Shown here: piece by piece, positions 1-9,524 of the stretch
Layout: each line of letters starts with the position of its first letter
Numbering within the stretch: position 1 is the stretch's first letter
NCBI GenBank assembly: GCA_024763475.1
Contig: JANTFM010000003.1
Location: forward strand, 1-41,593
Reading direction: 5' to 3'
Source: Acidobacteriota bacterium
GTDB lineage: Bacteria; Acidobacteriota; Polarisedimenticolia; J045
Length of the DNA stretch: 41,593 nucleotides
The notes under the pieces: model-generated
What the model was told of the DNA's origin: nothing
Database searches by the model: none
What the model saw: the letters and a program-made list of their open reading frames with translations, nothing else
Program-made: the position numbers and the translations under genes

Positions 1-2722
1 CATGGCTGATCCCCTGCTCAGCTCCACCCCTCCCAGGTTGATTTGACCCTCTCCCCGGCCCTCTCCCAGGTTGATGAGACTCTCTCCCAGGTTGATGAGC
101 TTCCCCTGCAAGAGGCACCGCCTGCGGAGCGTCTTTCGGGTCGGCAGACGAGAGGGGAGGAGGCGCCAGGCTGGCGGCCCGGATCACATGGGGGGGCTCC
201 GGATCCTCCCAGCCCACAACATCTTCCTCCCAGCTGCGCCAGCAGGCGGACTGGCGAAGAATGGAGAGCAGGCTTCCCGCGGCCCGCTTCCCGGAAGCCG
301 GGAAAGGGAGGATCAGGCGCTCCGCCGCGCGGGTCAGCGCGACGTAGAGCAGCCGCGCCTTCTCCGCCTGCTCCAGTTCCTTCTCGCGCGCAAGCAGCGT
401 TTCGTAACCCGGGCTCTCCAGGAAGCGAGCGAAGCGAATCTCCAGCTGCTCGCTCTCGCGATCGTGGAGGGTCACGCTGTGCCGGGAGCGGGGCTGGTGA
501 TTCACGTCAAAGAGCCCCACAATTCTCCATTCAAGGCCCTTGGCAGCGTGGATCGTCAGGAGCGTCACCCGCTCCTCGTCTTCGGCTTCGGGGCTCTCGG
601 CCTCCCGTGACAGCTCGCGCTCGGTCTTGTCCCTCAGCCAGCCGGCGAAGTCGGAGAGCCCGTAGCCGCCTCGCGCCCAGTGGTCCCGCGCCTGGTCAAG
701 CAGCTTGCGCACGTTCGCGCTCGCGCGATCCCCATGGGGCAAGCCCTCGAGGAGCAGCAGGAACTTCGTCTCATCGAGGATCTGCTCCACGAGCGCCGGC
801 GGGGCATCCTCGACCGAGCAGCGCTTCCATCGCGCGAGGGCCGTCAGCGCATCGCGCACGGCCCCTTCGCCGACATCGGGCGACGCGGACCCCAGATAGT
901 CCGCGACCAGGAAGGACCCGCCCGTCGCGCGATGCCGGGCGAGGATCTGGTCTGATATCGCGAAGAGGCGGGTCCGCAAGGCGGCGACCGCGAGCCGCTC
1001 ATCCCAGGGATCCGCCGTCGCGGCGACGACCGCTGCAATCTCACTGATCTCGGTCCGCCGGAAGAAGCGCTGGGATTTCTCTTGCCGGAAGGGGATCTTC
1101 TCCTCGTCAAAGGCCTCCTCGACAAAGTGGGCACGACTCGCCACCGCGAAGAGCACCGCGATCTCCGACCATCGAACACCTTCCAGATCGTGAGCCGCAC
1201 GAATCTCCAACGCGAGGACCCGCGCCTCCTGCCTGGCGGCGGCCTCCGCGCGAAGGTTCTCCTCGCCACCAATCGGCGCCAGGATCAGCGAGGGACCGCC
1301 ACTCTCGGCCTTGCCTGGCGCGGCCAGCAGGGTCTGCCATGCAGCCTGCCCCGCAGGATAGAGGGCCGGATCGAAGATCTCGGCAAAGAGCCTGTCGATA
1401 AGCCCCAGCATTCGGGGCGTGGAGCGGAAATTGACCGAGATGCGCTCAAGACATCCCTCCGCGTCGAGCGTTCCCACGTCTTCCTGGTAGGTCTGCACAT
1501 CGGCGTGGCGAAAGCGGTAGATCGATTGCTTGGGGTCACCTACGAGGAAGATCAGCGGACCTTCCTCTTCCGCGCGCAGCAGGCGCACGATTCGCGCCTG
1601 GATCGGGTCCGTGTCCTGGTACTCGTCGACCAGTAAGACCTTGAAGCGGCGACAAAGCGCGCGGCGCACCTCCCCCTTCGTCCGCAGGAGGCGCTCCGCG
1701 AGATAGAGCAGATCGCTCTGGGAGATCAAACTCCGCTCGAGACGCTGCTCGAGCGCCCAGGTCCGGAATCGGGCCATCGCGGCCAGCACCCTCCGGACCC
1801 GTGCCGCGAAGTGCTCCCGAATTCGGGCCGAGATCTCCTCGTCCCGGAAGACACGCAAGTCCTCACGGATCGCGGCGAGCGCTCCGCTTGCGTAGTTGCC
1901 CTTCTGCCCTTGTCTGAGTGTGATGTGAGGCAGGGAGAGAGTCTTCCCGCGGTGGAGATCGAGGAGCCAGCGCAGGCGGGCCTCGGGCGAAAGCGTCTCG
2001 AGGCGGACCAGTTCGTCTCGCAGGAGGATGAAGCTTTCCTCTAGCCGGTCTGACCCCTCGCCGACCCGGGACCCTTCGATGCGAGCAACAAGCGCCTGCA
2101 CTCCGTCGAAGAGATAGCGCCAGACGGCTTCGGCGCCCGGAGCCTCCGGAGCTTGGGCGGGCAGCCGGAGCGTCATCAGCTCCTGAACCTTCCGCGCAAG
2201 ATCCTCTAGACTCCCGAGCGCCGCGCCCCAGCCGAGCACATCGACAAACGGGGCCGCCAGGGCATCATCCTCCAACTGCACCGCGAACCACTCGGCGAAG
2301 AGCGCCACCGCCAGCTCGCGCCCTTCGGCATCTTCCGCCACGCGATAACCCGGTGCGAGACCCGCCAGAAGCGGGTACTCCGAGAGAATCGAGCCGCAGA
2401 ATGAGTGAATCGTCGAGATCTGGGCGAGTGGCAGGAGGCGCCGGGCCTCGGCCATACGTTCTGCTTCCTCGCCCTCGAGCCGGCCGATACGTTCCGAGAG
2501 CCCCCGCCGAATTCGCGCCCGAAGCTCGGCGGCCGCCTTTCGCGTGAAGGTGATCGCCGCCACCTCGCTCATGGAGTAGACACCCTGCTCGAGGCCGACA
2601 AGGATGCGCTCGACGAGCAGGGTGGTCTTGCCGGTCCCTGCACCCGCCTCGACCGCCAGGGAGAGTCCCTGTTCCTCCGCCGCACGGTCCCGCGCCGGCT
2701 GATCCTGGGGGAGGCTGCTCAA
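1..2722 (-). CDS. addA: AddA-type UvrD/RecB-family helicase-nuclease subunit (3' end outside window)
   Basis: ATP-dependent helicase subunit of the AddAB double-strand-break resection complex. It is absent from the ORF track because no stop is reached, but the frame stays open from a TTG at 2722 to base 1 (about 907 residues). Superfamily 1A motifs occur in order: Walker A EAGAGTGKTT near residue 25, motif Ia AITFTRKAA, motif II LVDEYQDTDP near 362, motif III FLVGDPKQSIYRFR near 393, NFRSTPRM, motif V TIHAAKGLEW near 720, and motif VI LLYVALTRAAERL near 790. The TTG overlaps the addB stop (TTGA), which implies translational coupling; no other start fits before Walker A. The C-terminal PD-(D/E)XK nuclease domain expected in AddA lies beyond the window, so full length cannot be judged. 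The last visible stretch is low-complexity and carries an in-frame short repeat (HQPGRES...HQPGR...NQPGR). RecB is the alternative name, but the adjacent AddB favours AddA. Confidence 0.9.
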   Translation of the reverse strand, partial: MSSLPQDQPARDRAAEEQGLSLAVEAGAGTGKTTLLVERILVGLEQGVYSMSEVAAITFTRKAAAELRARIRRGLSERIGRLEGEEAERMAEARRLLPLAQISTIHSFCGSILSEYPLLAGLAPGYRVAEDAEGRELAVALFAEWFAVQLEDDALAAPFVDVLGWGAALGSLEDLARKVQELMTLRLPAQAPEAPGAEAVWRYLFDGVQALVARIEGSRVGEGSDRLEESFILLRDELVRLETLSPEARLRWLLDLHRGKTLSLPHITLRQGQKGNYASGALAAIREDLRVFRDEEISARIREHFAARVRRVLAAMARFRTWALEQRLERSLISQSDLLYLAERLLRTKGEVRRALCRRFKVLLVDEYQDTDPIQARIVRLLRAEEEGPLIFLVGDPKQSIYRFRHADVQTYQEDVGTLDAEGCLERISVNFRSTPRMLGLIDRLFAEIFDPALYPAGQAAWQTLLAAPGKAESGGPSLILAPIGGEENLRAEAAARQEARVLALEIRAAHDLEGVRWSEIAVLFAVASRAHFVEEAFDEEKIPFRQEKSQRFFRRTEISEIAAVVAATADPWDERLAVAALRTRLFAISDQILARHRATGGSFLVADYLGSASPDVGEGAVRDALTALARWKRCSVEDAPPALVEQILDETKFLLLLEGLPHGDRASANVRKLLDQARDHWARGGYGLSDFAGWLRDKTERELSREAESPEAEDEERVTLLTIHAAKGLEWRIVGLFDVNHQPRSRHSVTLHDRESEQLEIRFARFLESPGYETLLAREKELEQAEKARLLYVALTRAAERLILPFPASGKRAAGSLLSILRQSACWRSWEEDVVGWEDPEPPHVIRAASLAPPPLSSADPKDAPQAVPLAGEAHQPGRESHQPGRGPGRGSNQPGRGGAEQGISH
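31..97 (-). repeat. Three copies of the CCCAGGTTGAT repeat inside the addA frame
   Basis: TCCCAGGTTGAT occurs at 31, 63-65 and 85, the last two in the longer form CTCTCCCAGGTTGATGAG. Read on the coding strand they encode HQPGRES/HQPGRG/NQPGRG. The core is the one repeated at 31335-31490. Confidence 0.75.
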
Positions 2723-5700
2723 GGGTGCTGCTCCACGAGCGCGGTATGGCGGCGGTAGCGCGGATCTTCGCTCTTGCGCTCCTCGATCCACGCCTGGTGC
2801 GGGCCGCAGACCACGCGGTAGTCACACGAGCTGCACTCGGCCCCGCCGTTGGGGAGCGGGAGGAACTCACCCCGCACAGCGAAATCCCGGAGTCCGCTGA
2901 CGAGTTCGCCGAGTTCCTCCCGACGAGAGAGGAGGTAGGGCCGATCGACCACGAACTCCCCTTTCCGGGGAGACGCTTTGAGGGAGACGACCCGGAACTG
3001 CTCGACGCCCTGCGCGTCGCGCTCCGCAGCCGGCAGGCGTTCCTCGAGCAGCCTCGCATAGAGAGGGACCTGCAGGGAGCGGCCCCCCTGGTAGAGTTCG
3101 CCCTTCTCGGGCCTCGGGTATTTCTCGTTCTTCGACCACTTGTAATCCACGACGCGATGCCCGCCGGCAGCATCCCGGTCGACGCGGTCGGGGCGTCCCC
3201 TGACCTGCAAGGAGCTGCCGGAGATCGTGAGTTCCCCGTCGAGCGGAACTTCCATTTGTGCCACCCGCAAGCCTTCCGTTCGCATGCGCTGCACTTCGAC
3301 GAGCACGTAGCGCTCCAGGCAGCTGCGGATCCGCATCGACTCGGCATTCCACAGGGCTCTCGAGCCGAGCGCTCCCTGGGCGATCACCTCTCGGATCCTC
3401 AACGCGACCCAGCGCGGAATGCGTTCGAGCAGCTCGGAGTCCTTCTCCGCCGCAGGGGGCAAGCCATCCTCGAAGGTACGGAAGAGATCCTCGAGGACCC
3501 GATGCGCGACCGCCCCCACGTCTCTCGGCTGGGGCGGCGTGATCGCCGCCGCGTCCTCCCAAACCCGCAACCCGAGCAGATGACGCAGGAAGAAGCGAAA
3601 GGGGCAGCGCGCAAGTTCTTCGAGTCCGGTGACCGAGAAGGCATCACTCGCCGCCAGCCCCCTCCCAACGAGACCGCAGTATTCGTTGTACTCCCTCTCG
3701 CGCAGGCGCAAGCGGTCGGCCCGCCGGCTTCTCGCCAGATCCGTGTAACTTGCAAGATGAGCGGAGAGTTCCGCATCGTCCTCGCGCACCGCGGCGATGT
3801 CGTATTCTTCGACTCGAAGCAGGGCTCGGCCGGCGTCCGTCTCGCTCAAGCCAGGAGGGGCAGAGGAGATCCGCTCCACGGCGGGAGACGCCGCGGGATT
3901 CTCCGGGTCGAGCACCTCGCCGGAACGCTCTTCGATCAGCCGGGCGAGCGGATCCACGGGCTGCCGCGTCTGGCCCTTCACGTCGTCGAGACGTGGCCAG
4001 CTGAGGACCACGCTCGACTGGCCAGCGGCCAGGCCGAGAGAGAAGAGAAGATCTCGCTCACGGAAACGGTCTCCAGCCCGTTTCAACAGACAGCCATAGC
4101 GTTTGACGAGCCGTTCCCGCGCGATGTCTCCCAGGATCGGATCGGGGTGCCCGGGAGGCGCAAAGTTGTCGTGGGAAAGCCCGGTGAGCCACACGGCGTC
4201 GAGTCTCAGGCCCCGGGCATGGTTCCAATCCAGGAGCAGCACGCCCTCGCCCCCCCGGCGCCCCTCGAGACCGCGCCCCTCGTCTCCCTCGCCGACACGG
4301 CTCTGCACCTCGAGCAAGCGCTCCAGCCACAACTCAAGTGCCAGATCGCTTCGGGGAGCAATCCCCAGCTTGTCCCACCCGCTCAACAAGCGCGCGGCGT
4401 CCCTGGCAGCTTCGAACAGCGCGCCACCCGCCGCATGCTCGAGACCGAGCTGGCAGGTCATGCCGATCAGGTCGTGGGAGATCTCGGACCAAGCTCCCTT
4501 TCGCTTTCCTTTGTGCTCCAGCGCCCTGCGGAAGGCGCCGAGCGCGTCGAAGAGCGCCGCGGCCATCTCCGCCACCCGCCCGACCTCAACCGAGCGAACG
4601 CTTCGCGAGCTCGGCGCAGGCCGGCCCTCCCCTTGTTTCGCCTCCCAGGCCTCCTCCCGCGCGAGTCCCTTCCTGAGCCGTCGCAGCAGGGCCTCCCACA
4701 CGGTCGGATCGACTCCGCCGCAGCCCGCAAGGCGCAGGATGCGGTCCACCGCCGAGGGCGACAGGGCCGGATCATCCTCCGCCTCGAGCCGTGCCCGCAG
4801 GACCGCGCTCACCTCTCCGCGACCCCCCTCACCGGCCGCCAGCGCGATCACCGCGCGGAGGGCCCGCCCGTAAGGCCGCTCGAGAAGCCGCCGGGGCGAG
4901 CGGCCGCAGACCGGAATACCCGCCCTCTCGAACTCCTCACGCAGGAGGCTCTCCTGCCGAGCAGCACGGGACATCAAGACCGCCATTCTGCCGAACTGGC
5001 CCCCTTGTCTGGCAGCCCCCAGCAGGTCTCGTGCGATCTCCCGTGCCTCGGCTCGATCTCCCGGACAGCCGAGAATCCTGATGTCACCAGCGGGCAACCC
5101 ATAGGCCGCGCCGACCGCATCGCGACCTCCCGTAAGTTCCGTCTCACGCAGCGAGAACCCTCGGCTCTCGGCCCAGACGAGGAGTTCCTCGAGGAGTTCA
5201 CAGGACGGACTGTCGGGCGGTGCTGCCGGGCAGAGCCATGTCACCTCATTGTGACGGCCAATCTCGGCAAGGAGTTCACGCTGGAGCCCGGTGAGGTCGT
5301 AGATCCCGTAGACCAGCACTTCCTTTGCGCCACCGGGGAGCGGGGCACCCTGCGCCGCCCGGTAGAGCGTGGCATCATCCGCAAGACCGTGGCGCGTGAG
5401 ATGGGCGTCATAGCGCCTGAAGATCCGGGCCAGATGCTCAAAACGGAAGCGTTCCTCGCCCCTGAGCTCACCGAGAATCTCCTTCGCCGGAAGATCCTCG
5501 AGGCCGCTCTCCCGCAGATCCCGAATCGCCCGCGCCATGGCGACGGCAACCGGAAGCTTCAGCGCAAGGTCCCCGTAGGGGCCCGCATCCTCCGCGAGGA
5601 GATCGGCCGCGATCACTCGGTCCGCGTGGGGCGGCATGATCCATGCGTCGAGCCTCGGCGAGGCCATCTGCCGCGCCAGATCGGGCAGCGTCACCATGTG

Positions 5701-5883
5701 GAGACCCACCGCGCCGGGGCTCCCCTCCGCGACTCTCTGTAGGAGATTCCGCCCCACGGCCGCCGACGCGGTGACGACCACCCGTGGTATCCCCGCTCCC
5801 CCCTCAATCCAGCCTCGGAGCAGGTTCCGGCCCATATCGGGCAGCAACCCCGGGGGAACGGTCAGGAGTGTTACGGACGACAT
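2719..5883 (-). CDS. addB: AddB-like helicase-nuclease subunit with PD-(D/E)XK nuclease and Fe-S cysteines
   Basis: 1054-residue partner of AddA, acting in double-strand-break end processing. The C-terminal nuclease domain shows CPFRFFLRHLL, GAVAHRVLEDLFRTF, GRPDRVDRD followed by HRVVDYKWSKN (the D...(D/E)xK catalytic core), then C-x2-C-x5-C in ECSSCDYRVVCGP. Together with the Cys of CPFRFF these give the four-cysteine Fe-S pattern known from AddB nucleases. A UvrD-like C-terminal helicase remnant (DWNHARGLRLDAVWLTG) sits mid-protein. The N-terminus begins TLLTVPPGLLPD and has no GxxxxGK(T/S) Walker A, unlike the Bacillus AddB N-terminus. The start overlaps the upstream Nudix-MBL stop by 13 bases and the stop overlaps the addA start, so all three are probably co-transcribed. 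The 1005-codon open frame on the opposite strand is a composition artefact. Confidence 0.9.
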   Translation of the reverse strand: MSSVTLLTVPPGLLPDMGRNLLRGWIEGGAGIPRVVVTASAAVGRNLLQRVAEGSPGAVGLHMVTLPDLARQMASPRLDAWIMPPHADRVIAADLLAEDAGPYGDLALKLPVAVAMARAIRDLRESGLEDLPAKEILGELRGEERFRFEHLARIFRRYDAHLTRHGLADDATLYRAAQGAPLPGGAKEVLVYGIYDLTGLQRELLAEIGRHNEVTWLCPAAPPDSPSCELLEELLVWAESRGFSLRETELTGGRDAVGAAYGLPAGDIRILGCPGDRAEAREIARDLLGAARQGGQFGRMAVLMSRAARQESLLREEFERAGIPVCGRSPRRLLERPYGRALRAVIALAAGEGGRGEVSAVLRARLEAEDDPALSPSAVDRILRLAGCGGVDPTVWEALLRRLRKGLAREEAWEAKQGEGRPAPSSRSVRSVEVGRVAEMAAALFDALGAFRRALEHKGKRKGAWSEISHDLIGMTCQLGLEHAAGGALFEAARDAARLLSGWDKLGIAPRSDLALELWLERLLEVQSRVGEGDEGRGLEGRRGGEGVLLLDWNHARGLRLDAVWLTGLSHDNFAPPGHPDPILGDIARERLVKRYGCLLKRAGDRFRERDLLFSLGLAAGQSSVVLSWPRLDDVKGQTRQPVDPLARLIEERSGEVLDPENPAASPAVERISSAPPGLSETDAGRALLRVEEYDIAAVREDDAELSAHLASYTDLARSRRADRLRLREREYNEYCGLVGRGLAASDAFSVTGLEELARCPFRFFLRHLLGLRVWEDAAAITPPQPRDVGAVAHRVLEDLFRTFEDGLPPAAEKDSELLERIPRWVALRIREVIAQGALGSRALWNAESMRIRSCLERYVLVEVQRMRTEGLRVAQMEVPLDGELTISGSSLQVRGRPDRVDRDAAGGHRVVDYKWSKNEKYPRPEKGELYQGGRSLQVPLYARLLEERLPAAERDAQGVEQFRVVSLKASPRKGEFVVDRPYLLSRREELGELVSGLRDFAVRGEFLPLPNGGAECSSCDYRVVCGPHQAWIEERKSEDPRYRRHTALVEQHP

Positions 5884-7265
5884 ACCCAGTGGCCTTCGGC
5901 AACGCGGGCCGCGAGAGCCCGGCGCTCGAGTTCGAGGAGGATCGACAGGGTCTGAGTCTCAATCAGCGGTTCCGGTGCGCGGGGCGTATCCGCGTAGGCC
6001 GCCGACGCAATCGCCGCGACAGGCTGCGGAAGCTCGCTCAGCAGGTCGAGCACCTGGCGCTCACGCGTCCTCCGGTGCCGGAGCATCCGTGCCGCCGCGC
6101 TTCCGGGCAGCGGCGGGCCGTGGGCGGGAAAGAGCAGGCGGAAAGCCCCTTCATCGACCCGGCGCAGCGAGGCGAGATAGGCCTCCATGGATCCCTCTTC
6201 GGAATCGATCACGATCGTCGAGAACGCGCTGAGGAGATCTCCTACGAGCAGGCCAGCACGCTCGAGAATCCTCAGCGCGAGGTGGCCCGGCGCATGGCCC
6301 GGCGTGTGCCAGACTTCGAGGGTCATACCGTCGAGGTCGAGCTGTTCTCCCTCCCCAATCTCCCGAGAATCCAGGCCATTGAGCCCCGGCGTTCGCGAGA
6401 GCGTCTCGGCATGGGCCAGCACCGGAAGCGAGAGCCGGGACGCCAGCAACTCGACACCCGCCACATGATCGTCGTGATGGTGCGTGAGGAAGATCGCCTC
6501 CGGGCGCTGCCCGTCCTCCTGTCGCCGCCTGATGACCGCAAGGAGGCGTTCGATCTCGCGGGGCTCGGGAGTCCCGGGATCCACGATCAAGTAGCGCGTC
6601 CCCCCGGGCATCCAGACGTTGGTATGGCTCGCCGGCGGCAGGGTCCGCGAGGCGAGCGGCAGCATCCAGACCCCAGGGATGAACTCGATCCGGTGGCAAG
6701 CCTCCTGCTGCAGGTTGGCCGCACCCAGCCTCCTGGCGAGTTCCTCGAGCGGCTCTCCTTCCGCCGCGGCCAGAACGCGCAGCTGTGGAGGGAGAATCGG
6801 CGGCACGTCGATCTCGCCTCGCTCCCATCGTTCCAGCAGCTCTGCGGGCCGCACGAAGCGCAGGACCTCGATCTCCTGCGGCTGCGGTGCTTCCGCGGGC
6901 GCCTCGCACCCGGGGGGAGCCCATGCGACGAGAAACTCGGTGTAGAAACGCAACGGGAAGAAGGGCGGCGTGACGAGGAAGCCGGCTGGCAGCCATTGAG
7001 CTACAGGAACAACGATCCCGGTCTCCTCCGCCAGTTCCCTCGCAACGCAACGACCATAGGCCCCGGGCATCTCCGGCGCATCCTGAGCCTCGAGCGAACC
7101 GCCCAGGCAGGCCCAGTGGCCCGGCAGAAAGCGCGAGCGTCGTGAACGCTGACCGACGAGGAGTTCCCAGCGGCCCACCGCGTCTTTGCGAAAGAGCATC
7201 CCAACGCCGCTCTTCCGTGGCTCCGGAGGCTCTGCGGGGGCTATAGCTAGCGGCCGCTCACTCAT
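5871..7265 (-). CDS. Nudix hydrolase / metallo-beta-lactamase fold fusion protein
   Basis: 464 residues with two hydrolase domains. Residues about 18-200 are Nudix: GGSLEAQD followed after an insertion by RELAEETGI. This is the split Nudix box seen in NUDT19-like proteins rather than the compact GX5EX7REUXEEXGU. Residues about 215-450 are a metallo-beta-lactamase fold with a complete metal-ligand set: THHHDDH, the His of TPGHAPGH, the Asp of LLVGDLLS, and PAHGPP. The domain resembles LACTB2-like hydrolases. The substrate is unknown; a nucleotide- or CoA-ester-type diphosphate for Nudix and a thioester or phosphodiester for the MBL domain are family-level possibilities only. Start ATG at 7265 has GAGGAG ten bases upstream. 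The gene lies between hppD (64-base gap) and addB (13-base overlap) in a same-strand run. Confidence 0.85.
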   Translation of the reverse strand: MSERPLAIAPAEPPEPRKSGVGMLFRKDAVGRWELLVGQRSRRSRFLPGHWACLGGSLEAQDAPEMPGAYGRCVARELAEETGIVVPVAQWLPAGFLVTPPFFPLRFYTEFLVAWAPPGCEAPAEAPQPQEIEVLRFVRPAELLERWERGEIDVPPILPPQLRVLAAAEGEPLEELARRLGAANLQQEACHRIEFIPGVWMLPLASRTLPPASHTNVWMPGGTRYLIVDPGTPEPREIERLLAVIRRRQEDGQRPEAIFLTHHHDDHVAGVELLASRLSLPVLAHAETLSRTPGLNGLDSREIGEGEQLDLDGMTLEVWHTPGHAPGHLALRILERAGLLVGDLLSAFSTIVIDSEEGSMEAYLASLRRVDEGAFRLLFPAHGPPLPGSAAARMLRHRRTRERQVLDLLSELPQPVAAIASAAYADTPRAPEPLIETQTLSILLELERRALAARVAEGHWVCRP

Positions 7266-7329
7266 CTGGAACTCGCTCCTCGTCAGTGCGAAGAAAATCC
7301 GATGTCCATCAGTTCATGAGGACTTCCGG

Positions 7330-8361
7330 CTAGAGTACGCCACGCTTCTCCTGGTCGCGTTCAATCGAACGGAAAAGCGCTCCAAAGTTGCCTTCGCCGA
7401 AGGAATAGTTGTTCTTGCGCTGGATCAACTCGATGAAGATCGGCCCGATCACGTTCCGGGTGAAAATCTGCAGCAAGTAGCCGAGCTCGTTGCCATCGAC
7501 GAGAACCTTGTGGCTCTTGATACGGGCGCGATCCTCCGTAACGTTAGGAACGCGCGTGAAAACCTCTTCGTAGTACTCGTCATCGATGTCGAGAGTCTCG
7601 ATTCCTGAACCCTCCAGCTGGTCCAGGCTGGCGAGGAGGTCGTGGCTGAGAAAGGCGAGGTGCTGGACGCCGGGCCCCTTGTACTCGCGCAGATACTCGC
7701 TGATCTGCGACGCCTCCTCGGTCCCTTCGTTGATGGGAATGCAGAAGGACCCGTCGGGAGAACGCAGGGCGTAGGACGTCAATCCGGTCTTGACCCCCTT
7801 GATGTCGAAGTAGCGCACCTCGGTGAATCCGAACACGCCTTTGTAGAAATCGGCCCACTCCTGCATGGTGCCCTTCTCGACGTTGTTGGTCAGGTGGTCG
7901 ATGACGATGAAGCCCTTGTCCGCGACGAGGCTCGGATCCGGATGCTCGACGAACTCATCCATGTAATGCGTACCCTGGGCATCGATGAAGTAAATCAGCG
8001 AGTCACCGATGCCGTAGATCGCGGGCGCGTTGCCGAAGGGGTTCGAACCTTCATAGGCGCGCGCACCTCGCTCGACGGCTGTCTTCAAGGCCAGCTCGGC
8101 ATCACGGACCTGCCACCCCATCGAACAGAGGGATGGCCCATGCAGCTTGCCGAACTCCGCCGCGAAGCCCTTCGCGTCGCGATTGACGAGGAAGTGGATG
8201 GAATTCTGCTGATAGGAGTCGATCGGCCGGCTCTTGTGCTGCATCACGCGGGAAAAGCCGAACGCCGTGAACAAGGCGTCAAACTGCTCCGTGTCGGGAC
8301 CAGTGAACTCTGCGAACTCGATGCCCAGCAGGCCCACGGGATTCATTGGATTCGTGCTCAT
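7330..8361 (-). CDS. hppD: 4-hydroxyphenylpyruvate dioxygenase
   Basis: Converts 4-hydroxyphenylpyruvate to homogentisate, the second step of tyrosine degradation, using a non-haem Fe(II) centre. The 343-residue length is typical. Two vicinal-oxygen-chelate repeats are present, and all three iron ligands are visible in the C-terminal half: His in VIDHLTNNV, His in GVQHLAFLS, and Glu in IFIELIQRKN. The C-terminal FGEGNFGALFRSIERDQEKRG is the classic bacterial HppD ending. The start ATG is 17 bases after the hmgA stop, so the two sequential enzymes are transcribed together. Maleylacetoacetate isomerase and fumarylacetoacetase, which complete the pathway, are not in this window. Confidence 0.97.
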   Translation of the reverse strand: MSTNPMNPVGLLGIEFAEFTGPDTEQFDALFTAFGFSRVMQHKSRPIDSYQQNSIHFLVNRDAKGFAAEFGKLHGPSLCSMGWQVRDAELALKTAVERGARAYEGSNPFGNAPAIYGIGDSLIYFIDAQGTHYMDEFVEHPDPSLVADKGFIVIDHLTNNVEKGTMQEWADFYKGVFGFTEVRYFDIKGVKTGLTSYALRSPDGSFCIPINEGTEEASQISEYLREYKGPGVQHLAFLSHDLLASLDQLEGSGIETLDIDDEYYEEVFTRVPNVTEDRARIKSHKVLVDGNELGYLLQIFTRNVIGPIFIELIQRKNNYSFGEGNFGALFRSIERDQEKRGVL

Positions 8362-8378
8362 CCTCTACCTCGCTTTCC

Positions 8379-9479
8379 TCACTTGGTTTGCCAACTCTTC
8401 CAGTAGTCCTTCCACTCCGCGTCCGTGAACTCAGCACTCATCTGCAGCGGGAAGCGCGTATCGATCATCACGGCCTTCTCGTTGGTGCGCTCTTTCCCGC
8501 GGGCGGCCTTGATCGCTCCCTCCTGGGGCCCATGGTGAATCCCCTGGGGATGGAAGGTGATCATGCCAGGCTTGATGCCCTCGCGGGAGAAGAACTCGCC
8601 ATCGTGATAGAAGAGCACCTCGTCGTAGTCGATATTCGAATGATAGAAAGGCACCTTCAACGCGCCAGGATCCCCGGTCTCGAGGGGACGCGGCAGGAAG
8701 CTACAGATCACCACGTTGTGCGTGATGAACGTGATATGGGCTGTCGGCGGCAGGTGGTAGCGCTCGCTGTGAACCGGGCGAATGTCTCGAACATTCAGCT
8801 GCCACACGGTCAGGTCTCCCTTCCAGCCGACGGTGTTGATCGGGTTGAAGGGATAGAAGACCGAGGTGAGCGCGCCAAGACGCTTGATCTTGAGTTCCCA
8901 CTCGTCCCGCTCCTCGGCAACCGGGTCCTCCTCAGGAGTCGGCACCTTGATCATCGCCGGATCGAAGAGCGCATGCTGGCCAAGCGGACCCCGGTCGGGA
9001 ATCGCGATCTCTCCGCTGGTCTCGATAACCAGGAGCTGCGTCTCGCTCTCAGGGAACAGGCGATAGACGGTCCCCCGGGGGATGACGAGATAGTCTCCCT
9101 GCTCGTAGCTCAGCGGACCGTAGTCCGTCTCGATGCGCCCGGTGCCCGCATGAACAAAGAGGGTCTCATCCCCATCCGCGTTGCGGAAGTGATAGGGCAT
9201 CGCCGACCCGATCTTCGAGCTGCTGATGATGCAATCGTTGTTGTGAAGCAGGGGGACGCGCCCTTCGAGATAGTCGCCTCCCGCTTCGGCGAGCTTCATT
9301 GCATCTATCGCGTGGGGCTTGAGCTCGCCCTCAATGCGGCTCCAGCCAACGGGAGCCTGCCTGCGATAGAGATGGGCGTAGCGCCCGAAGAAACCCTTGC
9401 GTCCGACTTCCTCCTCCACGGTTCCCTCGGGAATATCGACGTGGGCCTGGCGGGTGATTCGGCCTCGCGTGAACAGCAT
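8379..9479 (-). CDS. hmgA: Homogentisate 1,2-dioxygenase (short form)
   Basis: Opens the homogentisate ring to maleylacetoacetate with Fe(II), directly downstream of HppD in the pathway. The ORF track starts at 9617, but ATG 9479 has AAGGAG eight bases upstream and begins at the conserved MLFTRGRITRQAHVDIPEGT, so I set the start there (366 residues). This is shorter than the roughly 430-450-residue E. coli/human-type enzyme, as in a known compact bacterial group. Cupin-fold metal region: VHSERYHLPPTAH, then the Glu in DYDEVLFYHDGEFF and the His residues of TFHPQGIHHGPQ. It is first in the minus-strand run, divergent from the outer-membrane barrel gene, with candidate promoters for both in the 170-base gap. 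Confidence 0.95.
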   Translation of the reverse strand: MLFTRGRITRQAHVDIPEGTVEEEVGRKGFFGRYAHLYRRQAPVGWSRIEGELKPHAIDAMKLAEAGGDYLEGRVPLLHNNDCIISSSKIGSAMPYHFRNADGDETLFVHAGTGRIETDYGPLSYEQGDYLVIPRGTVYRLFPESETQLLVIETSGEIAIPDRGPLGQHALFDPAMIKVPTPEEDPVAEERDEWELKIKRLGALTSVFYPFNPINTVGWKGDLTVWQLNVRDIRPVHSERYHLPPTAHITFITHNVVICSFLPRPLETGDPGALKVPFYHSNIDYDEVLFYHDGEFFSREGIKPGMITFHPQGIHHGPQEGAIKAARGKERTNEKAVMIDTRFPLQMSAEFTDAEWKDYWKSWQTK

Positions 9480-9524
9480 CGTCCCTCTCCTTACTAGTAC
9501 GTATCGACCGGTTAGCAATGCACG

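Noticed and set aside
2725-5742. A 1005-codon open frame on the plus strand
   Set aside because: It lies entirely antisense to addB, has no domain or ribosome-site support, and its composition (Arg/Pro/Gly/Ala-rich) is a GC-skew shadow of the real gene.
5784-7145. A 453-codon plus-strand ORF
   Set aside because: Antisense to the Nudix-MBL gene; no signal, motif or ribosome site.
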